A program made the translations under genes and the position numbers. Shown piece after piece: positions 9,015-18,071 of a stretch of 64,000 nucleotides of DNA (position 1 is the stretch's first letter; each line of letters opens with the position of its first letter). Source of the stretch: Prochloron sp965198675 (GTDB lineage: Bacteria; Cyanobacteriota; Cyanobacteriia; Cyanobacteriales; Prochloraceae); assembly GCA_965198675.1 (NCBI GenBank), contig OZ240666.1, forward strand, positions 1,240,001 to 1,304,000, written 5' to 3'. The notes beneath the pieces were generated by a model, which was given only the letters and a program-made list of their open reading frames with translations, was not told where the DNA came from and ran no database searches.

Positions 9015-9645
9015 ATGACTACTCAAGCATCTGTTAAAGTTGAATTCATCCAGTACCATCAGCCGGCACTGCAAGATGGGGAATATCAGATTACCGTTAC
9101 GGAAACTATTGAAGACAAGAACAGCTTGGTGCGGAAAGTTGGTGATGATGATTCGGATCTGGGAGTTATCAATGCCAAGCACTTCTCCCTGGTGACCAAT
9201 GGGATTATACCCTCGAAGAAGGCTCATATACAAGGTGTTTCTCTCGATGACAACAATATTAACACTGGCTTCGGCATTGACTCCATGGCGGTCAGTGACT
9301 TGACAACTAAGCAGGCGATCGCGATAACCAAAGATGATTTTAAGTATATCCCCATTTTGAAGAAGGTGCCGGCAGGGCTGTGGGGTAATTCCCTGACTCC
9401 TGAGCTGAACGGAGAGAAATTTATCGACAATGCCCTCTCGGGATTTGAAATCCAACCCGGAGGTACACCAGATCCGGCTCAAAGACGACGATGAGGAACG
9501 CAGGAATTGTATTCGCGATACGGTGGTGCAGAACTCCCATCGAAATGATTTATTGCTAAGTTTAGGATTTGAACCTAGTCAAGATGTGGATCTGAATAGG
9601 GAGGTAGGGGCTGATTTTTTAGTCGCCCCGCAAGTAAAGGGGTAA
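9015..9645 (+). pseudogene. Chimeric frame: start of cassette gene C fused to the 3' part of gene B
   Basis: The first 33 codons (MTTQASVKVEFIQYHQPALQ and following, to ETIE) match gene C at 9830; from codon 34 (DKNSLVRKVGDDD) the sequence is the B C-terminal region, reading in frame to a stop at 9492-9494. B homology continues in the +1 frame to 9645. This is the expected left-over of a tandem duplication whose endpoints lay inside B and C. It keeps the gene C ribosome-binding site and promoter, so it may be expressed. Confidence 0.75.
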
Positions 9646-9928
9646 CGCGAATACAATAAAACTATATCGATTGACAAAATGGGAAAAGATGCACTAAGAT
9701 ATCTAGGTATTTTTACTTAAACTTGTTCCTCAATGTAGCTGAGAGATGAATCGCAGAGTACGCAGAGTACGCAGAGAGAGAGAAGAGAGAGATTCTATTG
9801 CGGGCTAATAAAGGAGGACAAAAATTACCATGACTACTCAAGCACCTGTTAAAGTTGAATTCATCCAGTACCATCAGCCGGCACTGCAAGATGGGGAATA
9901 TCAGATTACTGTTACGGAAACTATTGAA
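9314..9928 (+). repeat. Long direct repeat, copy 2
   Basis: Partner of 8510-9113, nearly identical, with an 11-base expansion in the GA-rich stretch at about 9777-9787. It starts at the HIP1 site 9315-9322 and ends at the gene C codon GAA 9926-9928, after which gene C continues uniquely. Confidence 0.95.
9671..9700 (+). promoter_or_regulatory. Candidate sigma-70 promoter, copy 2, for cassette gene C
   Basis: TTGACA at 9671-9676 and TAAGAT at 9695-9700, 18-base spacer, about 130 bases before the gene C start. Identical to the copy at 8867-8896. Confidence 0.45.
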
Positions 9929-11677
9929 AGTAGCAAGATAAGTCAAGCTCCAGCTTTCAAGAAAGAGAAAACATTCCATGTAGCCGGAGAACGTTTTAGC
10001 CTAAATCCCCAAGACATCCATGGGTTTTTCCCACCCCCGGGGAGTTTGGGGGAACACTCTCACGTCTTTCCCCATGTTATTTTCAACCGCAGTACTTTAC
10101 CTTGGGAAAGGGCAATTGATAATTCTAGGGAGGAGAGGGACATTCCTTGGTTGGCTTTGCTTCTCTTCGACGAGGATGAAAAGCCAACCTCTCAAATTAT
10201 TACCCTCGGGCAACTCAAAAATACAAGTGAGGCTAAGTTTCCCAGCTTTAACTTAGAACCAGGACAACATGAGGACGATAAAGTGACGGTTATTGATGTC
10301 GCAAAAAGCCTATTGGAAACAATTTTGCCAAGCACAGCAGATTTAAGCTACCTGGCACATGTTCGTCAAAGAACCGATGCTAGCAATAACCTGGTGGGAG
10401 ATGAGTTGGCAATTGTTATTGGCAACCGACTGCCCCAACCAATGGGAACGAGTACAGTGCATTTGGTTTCCCTAGAAGGGCGTTATAACGCCAGCGATTT
10501 TAATTACCAAAGAGCGGGAGATAGGGATAAAATCCGCTTTGTTTCCCTGAAAAGCTGGAATTTTGCCTGTGTTAATCCGCTACATACCTTTAAAGAATTC
10601 CTCAAGCATCTCGACCAAAATTCCAGCACCTTGAGACTGCCAAGCAGCACCAATCCTGAAGTCGAGAGTTATTATCAAATGGGTTACGTCCCCCTTCTCC
10701 ATTACTTGCGCCAGGGAGGCAAAACAATTTCCTGGTATCACAGTCCTCTAAGCACTGGGAAAGACAAGACAGAAATAACCCTACCGGTTCTCGGTGCAGA
10801 CCAATTACTGCGCTACAACCCAGATAATGACATGTTCGACCTATCCTACGGGGCGGCTTGGGAATTGGGACGGTTGCTAGCTTTGCAAAATAAGGGATTT
10901 TCCGTCAGCTTATACCGCTGGAAACGCAGCCACGCCCAACAAGTAAAAATTGCGGCGAACCCACTGATTCACGCTCCCGCTCATTTGCCAGTCAAAAACC
11001 AGCAATCTTTACCAGAAATTCCCACAGACATTTCCTCTTGGTTCCGAGACCTGAGCTTGCTCAAAGGCGTACCCTTCAGCTACCTCGTTCCCGAGGAGAA
11101 GATGTTACCGAAAGAATCAATTCGCTTTTTCTGGGTCGATGGCCTTTGGGTGGAGTGCCTGCTAGATGGTGCCTTTAGTATCGGTCGCGTCACGACCTCA
11201 GATCAACAATCAGCAAATCCACACCAAACGGTTACGGGTTTTTTACTGCGTTCAGAAGTGGTTTCCGGATGGCCGGGTTTGCAGGTTGATGGCTACCATA
11301 GCAATAGTCAAAAACTCACCCTGCTGCGGATGGATCGGTTATCCGCCAACGTGTTAATCTGCTTGTTCGCGGGAGAAGTTACAGAGGTTGACATTCACCA
11401 AAAACCGGAAACAATCCATTTTGGACTGGACAAAAATCAGAATAGTGGTAGCTTTTACAAAAGATTGAGAAACAGCGAAGGACAATTCAACGACAATAAT
11501 CGAAAGATAGATGAGATTCCCTGGAAAAACCCGGGAAAACTGGTGGTAAATGTCCAGCAACTGGCTCAAGATATAAATAACGTCATTCATTTTAACAATT
11601 TCACTTCCGCCCACTTTGCTTTAGAGGCGATTGAAGGAGTACAGATGGTCAAGTTTACAGCCGCGAGTGAGAGTTAG
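9830..11677 (+). CDS. Large protein of unknown function, cassette gene C
   Basis: 615 aa, intact, preceded by a strong AAAGGAGG 12 bases before the ATG. I do not recognise a named domain. Conserved-looking blocks are FPHVIFNRSTLPWERAI (about 83-99), IPWLALLLFDEDE (about 106-118), YGAAWELGRLLALQ (about 342-355) followed by FSVSLYRWKR, and GVPFSYLVPEEKMLP (about 409-423). There is no signal peptide and no membrane helix. It follows A and B in the same direction, so the three probably make one functional unit. The role, perhaps structural or surface-binding given the LamG-like neighbour, is a guess. Confidence 0.8.
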   Translation: MTTQAPVKVEFIQYHQPALQDGEYQITVTETIESSKISQAPAFKKEKTFHVAGERFSLNPQDIHGFFPPPGSLGEHSHVFPHVIFNRSTLPWERAIDNSREERDIPWLALLLFDEDEKPTSQIITLGQLKNTSEAKFPSFNLEPGQHEDDKVTVIDVAKSLLETILPSTADLSYLAHVRQRTDASNNLVGDELAIVIGNRLPQPMGTSTVHLVSLEGRYNASDFNYQRAGDRDKIRFVSLKSWNFACVNPLHTFKEFLKHLDQNSSTLRLPSSTNPEVESYYQMGYVPLLHYLRQGGKTISWYHSPLSTGKDKTEITLPVLGADQLLRYNPDNDMFDLSYGAAWELGRLLALQNKGFSVSLYRWKRSHAQQVKIAANPLIHAPAHLPVKNQQSLPEIPTDISSWFRDLSLLKGVPFSYLVPEEKMLPKESIRFFWVDGLWVECLLDGAFSIGRVTTSDQQSANPHQTVTGFLLRSEVVSGWPGLQVDGYHSNSQKLTLLRMDRLSANVLICLFAGEVTEVDIHQKPETIHFGLDKNQNSGSFYKRLRNSEGQFNDNNRKIDEIPWKNPGKLVVNVQQLAQDINNVIHFNNFTSAHFALEAIEGVQMVKFTAASES

Positions 11678-11832
11678 CCACCTGCCCTCTTCCCCAGCTA
11701 GGGGTGTCTGGGAATACAGACTGTTAATTAAAGGAAAAGAAACCAGTTGGTAATATTTCAAGCGGAGGTTGACACGAACTGGAATTTCCTCTATCATAAA
11801 ACTATATCGATAGATTTTTGAGAAAATATTCT

Positions 11833-12291
11833 ATGAGTAATCACAACCAAGCTGCCAGCGCCAAAAATTATATCGGAACCCGGGAAGCCTCCTTCCTCCT
11901 CAACATCAGTGCAGTGAGAATGCGCCAACTGTTGCAGCAGGGACGAGTTGAGGGGGCTTACAAGTCCGGCAGACGCTGGCTCATACCTTTAAAGAAGGGC
12001 CTGCCCCGGATTACACCAGGCAAGAGGGGTCCTGTCGGTACTTGGAGTAGGAGGCGGCGCCAGGTTAATACCAGGATTCATGTCAATAGACAGGTTTTAG
12101 CCTCCAACAAGAAAAACGGTACTAACCATCCTCCTATTTCCGTGAGAATTGGGTCTAAGACCCACTTGTGCCATGAAGTGGATATTCCCGGTAATGCCAA
12201 GATGATTTACAAGCCCCACAAATCTTTACCTTGTGGAGCTGTGCTTTGGTGGGAGGTGCCCCCGGATGTGGTTATTGCCATGAAACTCTAA
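11833..12291 (+). CDS. Helix-turn-helix (excisionase-like) DNA-binding protein
   Basis: 152 aa from the ATG at 11833; a TTG at 11818 would add five residues. Residues ~15-55 (YIGTREASFLLNISAVRMRQ, then LLQQGRVEGAYKSGRRWLIP) match the MerR-like winged helix used by excisionase/DNA-binding domains of the HTH_17 type. A basic linker follows (KRGPVGTWSRRRRQVNTR), and the C-terminal ~60 residues are unfamiliar. It lies 155 bases after cassette gene C and is preceded by AAAACTATATCGAT, also found upstream of gene C, so it may regulate the cassette. That link is inference. Confidence 0.65.
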   Translation: MSNHNQAASAKNYIGTREASFLLNISAVRMRQLLQQGRVEGAYKSGRRWLIPLKKGLPRITPGKRGPVGTWSRRRRQVNTRIHVNRQVLASNKKNGTNHPPISVRIGSKTHLCHEVDIPGNAKMIYKPHKSLPCGAVLWWEVPPDVVIAMKL

Positions 12292-12312
12292 ACCCCCTTT
12301 CCCCACCCCACA

Positions 12313-12715
12313 GGAAGAACGGTTTTAGTTGTAACGGTCAAAGCTTCCTGATAAGCAGCGATCGCCTCCTCAATTATCCTGGAAGAACGGTTTTAGTTGT
12401 AACGGTCAAAGCTTCCTGATAAGCAGCGATCGCCTCCTCAATTATCCTGGAAAAGCGGTTTTAGTTGTAACGGTCAAAGCTTCCTGATAAGCAGCGATCG
12501 CCTCCTCAATTATCCTGGAAAAGCGGTTTTAGTTGTAACGGTCAAAGCTTCCTGATAAGCAGCGATCGCCTCCTCAATTATCCTGGAAAAGCGGTTTTAG
12601 TTGTAACGGTCAAAGCTTCCTGATAAGCAGCGATCGCCTCCTCAATTATCCTGGAAAAGCGGTTTTAGTTGTAACGGTCAAAGCTTCCTGATAAGCAGCG
12701 ATCGCCTCCTCAATA
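12313..12715. repeat. 68-bp tandem array, six units, derived from a TPR gene
   Basis: Units start at 12313, 12381, 12449, 12517, 12585 and 12653, each exactly 68 bases and nearly identical, with one HIP1 site each. The minus strand of a unit reads IEEAIAAYQEALTVTTKT, the signature of TPR helices in cyanobacterial TPR proteins. 68 is not a multiple of three, so the array cannot be one frame. Minus-strand sequence just beyond it (to about 12880, starting ATG AAT GAG CAG GAA) looks like the decayed start of the same gene. There are no spacers, so it is not a CRISPR. Confidence 0.85.
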
Positions 12716-13211
12716 TTCTCTCCTTTTCAGCTTTCATCAAAGCTTGCAAACACATCGCCTATTTTTCTGTAGTAGTCGCTCCTGAAGACTGGATAGACAA
12801 ACCCAACCTTTTAGACAACTGCTATTTTGGTAATTCCCCTTCTGTTGCATTACCCGCTGCAATACTTCCTGCTCATTCATGGTAGGTACAGAGTACGGGG
12901 AAGAGAAAAGTGGTGAACTGCTATAATATCACATTAGCAGATAGCAAATTTAAGCGGTGCGATCGCTCTTGATAACTGGTAACTGGTAACTGGTCACTGC
13001 TAACTGCTAACTGCTAACTGCTAACTGGTAACTGGTAACTGGTAACTGGTAACTGGTCACTGGTAACTGGTCACTGGTCACTGGTAACTGGTCACTGCTG
13101 GCTTCAAGTTACGAGAAATAGTCCCCATGCCCGCCAACAATCTTTCTCTCCTATTTCAATTATAGCAACCACCGGGTAGGGGCACGGCAGTGCCGTGCCC
13201 CTACACACCTC
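12716..13211. repeat. Decayed gene remnant and heptamer repeats
   Basis: 12716-12880 appears to be the broken 5' end, on the minus strand, of the TPR-type gene whose fragment was amplified in the neighbouring array. 12972-13095 is a run of CTGGTAACTGG/CTGGTCACTGG heptamers. The rest contains a short GGGGCACGGCAGTGCCGTGCCCC palindrome (about 13180) and no gene. Confidence 0.6.
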
Positions 13212-13310
13212 CTAAGCTTTGCTCTTGGGTTTAACGAAATAAAGCCCTGCTAGTACCAGTAACAGAAAAATGATAGCGTTGACATAGAAAATTCCATCAG
13301 CTTCAGACAT
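13212..13310 (-). CDS. 32-residue single-pass membrane peptide
   Basis: ATG at 13308-13310 to TAG at 13212-13214. The peptide starts MSEADGIFYVNAI, has one hydrophobic helix (IIFLLLVLAGLYFV, about 13-26) and a basic tail (KPKSKA). Size and layout resemble low-molecular-weight subunits of photosystems, cytochrome b6f or NDH-1, but it matches none whose sequence I remember. It lies 85 bases downstream of dnaG on the same strand. Confidence 0.5.
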   Translation of the reverse strand: MSEADGIFYVNAIIFLLLVLAGLYFVKPKSKA

Positions 13311-13395
13311 AGATCCTGTTCTCTTTATTTTTGGTCAATTTCTCCCCCCATGGTATCAGCCCTAGCTGCTTATACCGAGAAATTGCAATTGAACT

Positions 13396-15294
13396 TTACA
13401 GAAAATCCTCATAATGAAAACAACGCTGCTGCTCCAACTCCTTAATCCGCTGCTCCACCTCCTTTAACTCCTGAGAGTAATATTGCATTTTCTCAGCTTC
13501 CTTCCCCATATCTAAAGTTTGCCACTGTTGCAAGCAATAACGACGATATTCTTCCCAACTTGCCCTCTCCAGGGTAACGATGGCAGCAGTAATCACCAAA
13601 GGTGCCCGTAAGTTATCTTCCCACTCCCTTTTCTCATCCAAATGAAACAAGTGTGTGACCTGTTTCATCTCTTGGGGATAGGCAATACTCACATCTTGCA
13701 ATAAGGATATCATATCTGTTGCCTCAAGAGGTAATTTACTAATTTGCTGCCACAAAAAGCGATGCTGGGAGATAGTAAATACTAAATCTTTCTCCTCTAA
13801 AGCATCCAGAATAGCTTGGCGATGGTTCGGGAAATGCAAGTAAATCCGCAGTAAATCAGCCTCCCCTTGGGCTAACATGTTCTTTTGAATACTGACAGGG
13901 AGATTGGGTTGTTTCTTACCCAGGTATTTTTTCCCTCTTGGTTTCTTTAATTGGGCCATTAAATTGGCAGTGTGGAGGGGTATTAATCTCCCATCCCCTC
14001 CACTGAGTAACTCAGCGCAATAACGGATATAATGGGTTCGTTTATTCCCATCTTTAATACGGTTGAGTAACTTGACCATCTCCTGAGCTACTTCCTCAAA
14101 TTGCTCCGCTGCGGTAAGATTTTTACCCTGTAAGAGTTGGTCTATTTGCCAATCTAACCAGAGAGGAGCATCTACAATAGCATTACCATATATTTGGGCA
14201 CCAGCTTCATTTTCTTGCAGAAACTCAGCCGCATCTTTTCCTCCAGGAAGATTCAGCACTTTTAATTGTACTTGTCCGGAATAAACCAGGTTTTCTACCT
14301 CCCTAATCACCCGCTGGGTGGCTTTAATCCCCGCAACATCTGGATCAAAATTGAACAGTACTTGTTTGGATTTAGTATAGCGCAAGAGGAGCTTTAATTG
14401 GTCAGAAGTAAAAGCAGTCCCTAGGGAAGCCACTACATTGGTTATACCCGCACTATGGAGGGCGATGGCATCAAAATATCCCTCCACAACCACTGCTATA
14501 TCTTCCTTCCCAATACTCCGACATGCCCTATCCAAAGCAAACAAAGTTTTGCTTTTCTTAAATAAATTAGTCTCCGGGGAATTGAGATATTTGGGTTGTT
14601 CATCTCCCAAACTTCTGGTCCCAAAAGCAATAATTCTTCCCTGAGTATCCTGAATAGGAATAACAATGCGGTTGCGGAAGCGATCGTAATAACCCTTCCC
14701 CTCTTTTCTCGCTTTAATCAAACCTGCTTGTTCTCCTAAAGCAACCCCATAGTGTTTCGTCTCCACCAGATAGGAATAAAGAGTATTCCAACCTCCCGGA
14801 GCGTAACCCAATTGAAATTGTTGGATTGTCTCTGGCTTTAACCCCCTTTCTGTTTGCAAATATGCCCGAGCTGCTTCTCCTTGGGGTTGGTACAGGACAT
14901 AGTGATAAAAGCTAGCAGTAACAGCTAAAATCTCATATAATTTTTCCCTGAGGGAAAGTTCCCGTTTCAGTTCCTGTCTTTCTTCTGGTTCTAGGGTTTT
15001 AACAGGGACTTGATACCGTTGAGCTAGATTTAAAACCACATCACTAAAAGAACCTTTCCCCAACTCCATCAGAAACTTAATCGCATTTCCCCCGGCACCG
15101 CAACCAAAACAATAGTAAAATTGTTTACTAGGACTGACGGTAAAACTGGGAGTCTTTTCCTCGTGAAAAGGACATAAACCCAGATAATCTTTCCCCCGTT
15201 TGCGCAGTACCACGTACTCCTCAATGATATCCACAACGTCAATTCGTTGCTTCACTTCTTCAATGGTATCGGGGTGCAGGGTGGGGATTTTCAT
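13396..15294 (-). CDS. dnaG: DNA primase
   Basis: 632 aa, the normal cyanobacterial length. DnaG makes the RNA primers for replication. The N-terminal CHC2 zinc-binding domain is visible (CPFHEEKTPSF, then YYCFGCG, about residues 41-66), followed by the catalytic core with the Toprim signature (AVVVEGYFDAIALHSAG at about 270; VLFNFDPDVAG at about 315). The C-terminal ~180 residues are the helical DnaB-interacting region, ending in a coiled segment. The start ATG at 15292-15294 gives the standard MKIPTLHPDTIEEVKQRIDV. Confidence 0.97.
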   Translation of the reverse strand: MKIPTLHPDTIEEVKQRIDVVDIIEEYVVLRKRGKDYLGLCPFHEEKTPSFTVSPSKQFYYCFGCGAGGNAIKFLMELGKGSFSDVVLNLAQRYQVPVKTLEPEERQELKRELSLREKLYEILAVTASFYHYVLYQPQGEAARAYLQTERGLKPETIQQFQLGYAPGGWNTLYSYLVETKHYGVALGEQAGLIKARKEGKGYYDRFRNRIVIPIQDTQGRIIAFGTRSLGDEQPKYLNSPETNLFKKSKTLFALDRACRSIGKEDIAVVVEGYFDAIALHSAGITNVVASLGTAFTSDQLKLLLRYTKSKQVLFNFDPDVAGIKATQRVIREVENLVYSGQVQLKVLNLPGGKDAAEFLQENEAGAQIYGNAIVDAPLWLDWQIDQLLQGKNLTAAEQFEEVAQEMVKLLNRIKDGNKRTHYIRYCAELLSGGDGRLIPLHTANLMAQLKKPRGKKYLGKKQPNLPVSIQKNMLAQGEADLLRIYLHFPNHRQAILDALEEKDLVFTISQHRFLWQQISKLPLEATDMISLLQDVSIAYPQEMKQVTHLFHLDEKREWEDNLRAPLVITAAIVTLERASWEEYRRYCLQQWQTLDMGKEAEKMQYYSQELKEVEQRIKELEQQRCFHYEDFL

Positions 15295-15372
15295 GTTTTG
15301 GTTTCACGCAGAGGCGCAGAGGCGCTGAGAGGGAGTACTATAGAATTATAGCGCATTCTTGAGGGAGAAATT

Positions 15373-16146
15373 ATGCCATCCCCTTTTCCCGGAATGAATC
15401 CCTATTTAGAAGACCCCAGAATCTGGCCAGAAATTCATCACCGGTTAATAGTGGCGATCGCTGATGCCATAAACCCCCAAATCCGTCCTCAATATCGCAT
15501 AGGGATGGAGGAAAGGAATAACGAGGATAAACTGCTCGTGGGTATTCCCGATGATATAGTTGTGCAAAATCTACCCACAGCAACTAAACCCACCCAGTCT
15601 AATGTTGCTGTGGTTGAACCTCTGGTAGAACCTGTCCAAGTGACTATTCCAGTGTCTGAGACCATTAAAGAGTGGTATTTAGAAGTTCGACGAGTGGAAA
15701 ATGGGGAGGTGATTACAGTGATTGAAATCCTGTCTCCTAAGAATAAACGTTCTGGAGTAGGTCGTCAAGCCTACGAAAGCAAACGTCAGCTGGTTTTGAG
15801 CAGTTTAACCAATTTAATTGAAATTGATTTGCTGCGTCAAGGGAGAATGATGTCCCTAGAGTCTCCAGAGATTGAAAGTGATTATCACATTTTAGTCAGT
15901 CGCAGTCACTGTCGTCCCCAAGCAGATTTATATGCTTTTAATCTTCCTGATGTCATTCCGAACTTTCCTTTACCCTTGCTCCCGGAAGATAAGGAGCCAA
16001 TAATTAATTTACAAGATTTGCTGCATTTAGCTTATGATAGAGGGAGTTACGATTTAATGATAGATTATCAGAGGGAAGCAGTACCAGCTTTATCCCAGAC
16101 AGATAGGGTTTGGGTAGATAGAATTTTGGGAACCGCAGGGAATTAG
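15373..16146 (+). CDS. DUF4058 family protein
   Basis: 257 aa. MPSPFPGMNPYLEDPRIWPE is the typical opening of DUF4058 proteins, a family expanded in cyanobacteria and planctomycetes with no established biochemical role. Further blocks: IEILSPKNKRSG (about 120), YESKRQLVLSS, and a C-terminal LAYDRGSYDLMIDY region. It is divergent from dnaG, with a 78-base gap holding a short GCAGAGGCGCAGAGGCGC repeat. Confidence 0.85.
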   Translation: MPSPFPGMNPYLEDPRIWPEIHHRLIVAIADAINPQIRPQYRIGMEERNNEDKLLVGIPDDIVVQNLPTATKPTQSNVAVVEPLVEPVQVTIPVSETIKEWYLEVRRVENGEVITVIEILSPKNKRSGVGRQAYESKRQLVLSSLTNLIEIDLLRQGRMMSLESPEIESDYHILVSRSHCRPQADLYAFNLPDVIPNFPLPLLPEDKEPIINLQDLLHLAYDRGSYDLMIDYQREAVPALSQTDRVWVDRILGTAGN

Positions 16147-16205
16147 GTTAAATTTGGTGACAATAGGTAGTAAAATGTTACGGAACAAAGACGAATTGCT
16201 GGATC

Positions 16206-17879
16206 ATGCTACGATTGGAACGGATCAGTAAAGTATACCCCACTGCTTCAGTCCTCAAAGATGTTACCTGGGAAGTGAAACCTGGAGAAAGAGTAGGTTT
16301 GGTGGGAGTTAATGGAGCAGGAAAATCTACCCAACTGCAAATTATCGCCGGGGAAATAGAACCCAGCGCTGGGGAAGTGATTCGTCCTGCTAGCTTGCGC
16401 ATCGCCTATCGAACCCAAGAATTTGATGTGGAACCTACTCGCACAGTGCGAGAAGAATTTTGGACTGTTTTTGAGAAAGCAAACCTCCTCCAAGAAGCTA
16501 TAACTAAAGTGCAATTGGAAATGGAAACCGCTTCCCCAGAAGGGTTAGATGCACTAATTAAGAAATTAGATCGCCACCAGCGTCAATTTGAAGCCCTAGA
16601 CGGATACAGTTTAGAAGCACGTATTGAGAAGATCCTGCCAGAAATGGGCTTTACGGGAGAAGACGGCGATCGCTTGGTGAGGGGTTTCAGCGGCGGTTGG
16701 CAAATGCGCATGAGTTTGGGTAAAATCCTGCTGCAAAGCCCGGATCTCCTCCTCCTAGACGAACCCACTAACCACCTAGATTTGGAAACCATTGAATGGT
16801 TGGAAAAATACCTCAGAGCGCTCTCTACCCCTATGGTGATAGTGTCTCACGACCGGGAATTCCTAGATCGCCTCTGTACAAAAATTGTGGCAACAGAAAG
16901 AGGGGTTGCTACTACTTATCCGGGGAACTATTCCGCTTATTTGCAGCAAAAAGCAGAAGCACAAACAGCTCAACTAGCTACTTATGAGCGCCAGCAAAAA
17001 GAAATTCAAAAACAACAAGCTTTTATTGAACGGTTCCGAGCTAGCGCTACCCGCAGCACTCAAGCCAAGAGTCGGGAGAAACAACTGGACAAAATGGAGT
17101 TGGTGCAAGCACCTAGGGCTGGTCTTAAATCTCTCCATTTTCGCTTTCCTCCTTCACCTCGCAGTGGGAGAGAGGTGGTTATTGTTGAGAACTTAACCCA
17201 TAGCTATAATGATGATATTCTCTTCCTGGGGGCAGAATTACTGGTAGAAAGAGGCGATCGCATTGCTATTCTCGGACCTAATGGTTGCGGGAAATCTACC
17301 CTGTTGCGCACGATAATGGGCATGTCCCAACCGGAAGAGGGTAAAGTTGCAATAGGAAAGCATAATGTTATTGTAAACTACTTTGAGCAAAATCAAGCAG
17401 AAGCTTTAGAGTTAGATAAAACCGTCATGGAAACCATCCACGATGAAGTACCGGACTGGAAAAATGAAGAAGTCCGTACTTTATTAGGTCGGTTTCTTTT
17501 CAGTGGCGAAACAGTACAAAAACAAGTTATCGCTCTCAGTGGGGGGGAAAAAGCACGACTAGCCTTGGCGAAAATGCTCCTCCGTCCCGCTAATTTACTG
17601 CTCCTGGATGAACCCACTAATCATTTGGATATTCCTGCTAAAGAGATGATGGAAGAAGCATTACAACACTATGACGGTAGTGTAATTGTTGTTTCCCACG
17701 ATCGCTACTTTATCTCCCAGGTAGCTAATAAAATTGTGGAAATTCGCAATGGAGAGTTTCTAGTATATCATGGGGATTATCACTATTATCTGAATAAATT
17801 GGAAGAGGAGAAGGAGAAGGAACGACAAAGAAAGGCTGCTCAGAAGAAGAAGAAAAAGAAAAAAGCAGTAGCGAGATAA
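16206..17879 (+). CDS. ABC-F family ATPase
   Basis: 557 aa with two fused ABC domains and no membrane segment, as in ABC-F proteins that act on ribosomes (EttA/Uup/YbiT type). First domain: Walker A GVNGAGKST (about 36-44), signature FSGGWQMRM, Walker B LLLLDEPTNHLD. An arm/linker of about 80 charged residues follows (YLQQKAEAQTAQLATYERQQ). Second domain: Walker A GPNGCGKST, signature LSGGEKARLA, Walker B LLLLDEPTNHLD. The C-terminus is strongly basic (KAAQKKKKKKKAVAR). Which ABC-F subgroup it belongs to cannot be told by eye. Confidence 0.93.
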   Translation: MLRLERISKVYPTASVLKDVTWEVKPGERVGLVGVNGAGKSTQLQIIAGEIEPSAGEVIRPASLRIAYRTQEFDVEPTRTVREEFWTVFEKANLLQEAITKVQLEMETASPEGLDALIKKLDRHQRQFEALDGYSLEARIEKILPEMGFTGEDGDRLVRGFSGGWQMRMSLGKILLQSPDLLLLDEPTNHLDLETIEWLEKYLRALSTPMVIVSHDREFLDRLCTKIVATERGVATTYPGNYSAYLQQKAEAQTAQLATYERQQKEIQKQQAFIERFRASATRSTQAKSREKQLDKMELVQAPRAGLKSLHFRFPPSPRSGREVVIVENLTHSYNDDILFLGAELLVERGDRIAILGPNGCGKSTLLRTIMGMSQPEEGKVAIGKHNVIVNYFEQNQAEALELDKTVMETIHDEVPDWKNEEVRTLLGRFLFSGETVQKQVIALSGGEKARLALAKMLLRPANLLLLDEPTNHLDIPAKEMMEEALQHYDGSVIVVSHDRYFISQVANKIVEIRNGEFLVYHGDYHYYLNKLEEEKEKERQRKAAQKKKKKKKAVAR

Positions 17880-17927
17880 TATCTTGTAGGGGTGGGCATT
17901 GCCCACCACACAGTAATAGGAGTGAAA

Positions 17928-18071
17928 ATGAGAAATCAAGTTGGGTACGTTGCTGTATTGATAGGACTAATGTGTGTCATTCGGTTGAGTCTCAGCGCCA
18001 TTGGTTATGCTGCTCCCTATTATAGGGTGGGCAGTGCCCACCCTACACCCCTCTTATTTACCCATACCTAA
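17928..18071 (+). CDS. Possible short exported peptide with repeat-derived tail
   Basis: 47 codons starting MRNQVGYVAVLIGLM. It has a hydrophobic N-terminal helix (about 7-28), then AAPYY, then residues encoded by the GGTGGGCAGTGCCCACC repeat. The start may be a genuine small gene whose 3' end was replaced by repeat DNA. It overlaps the 3' end of guaB3 on the other strand. Weak. Confidence 0.25.
   Translation: MRNQVGYVAVLIGLMCVIRLSLSAIGYAAPYYRVGSAHPTPLLFTHT

Larger units (their letters stand above)
8510..9113 (+). repeat. Long direct repeat, copy 1
   Basis: 604 bases repeated almost exactly at 9314-9928 (offset 804, then 815 after an 11-base insertion in copy 2). It spans the 3' part of cassette gene B, the B-C intergenic promoter region and the first 99 bases of gene C. 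The left edge is a HIP1 site; the right edge is inside the gene C coding sequence. Confidence 0.95.

Noticed and set aside
12313..12715. Possible CRISPR array
   Set aside because: The 68-base units are contiguous with no variable spacers, have coding-derived content, and no cas genes are nearby.
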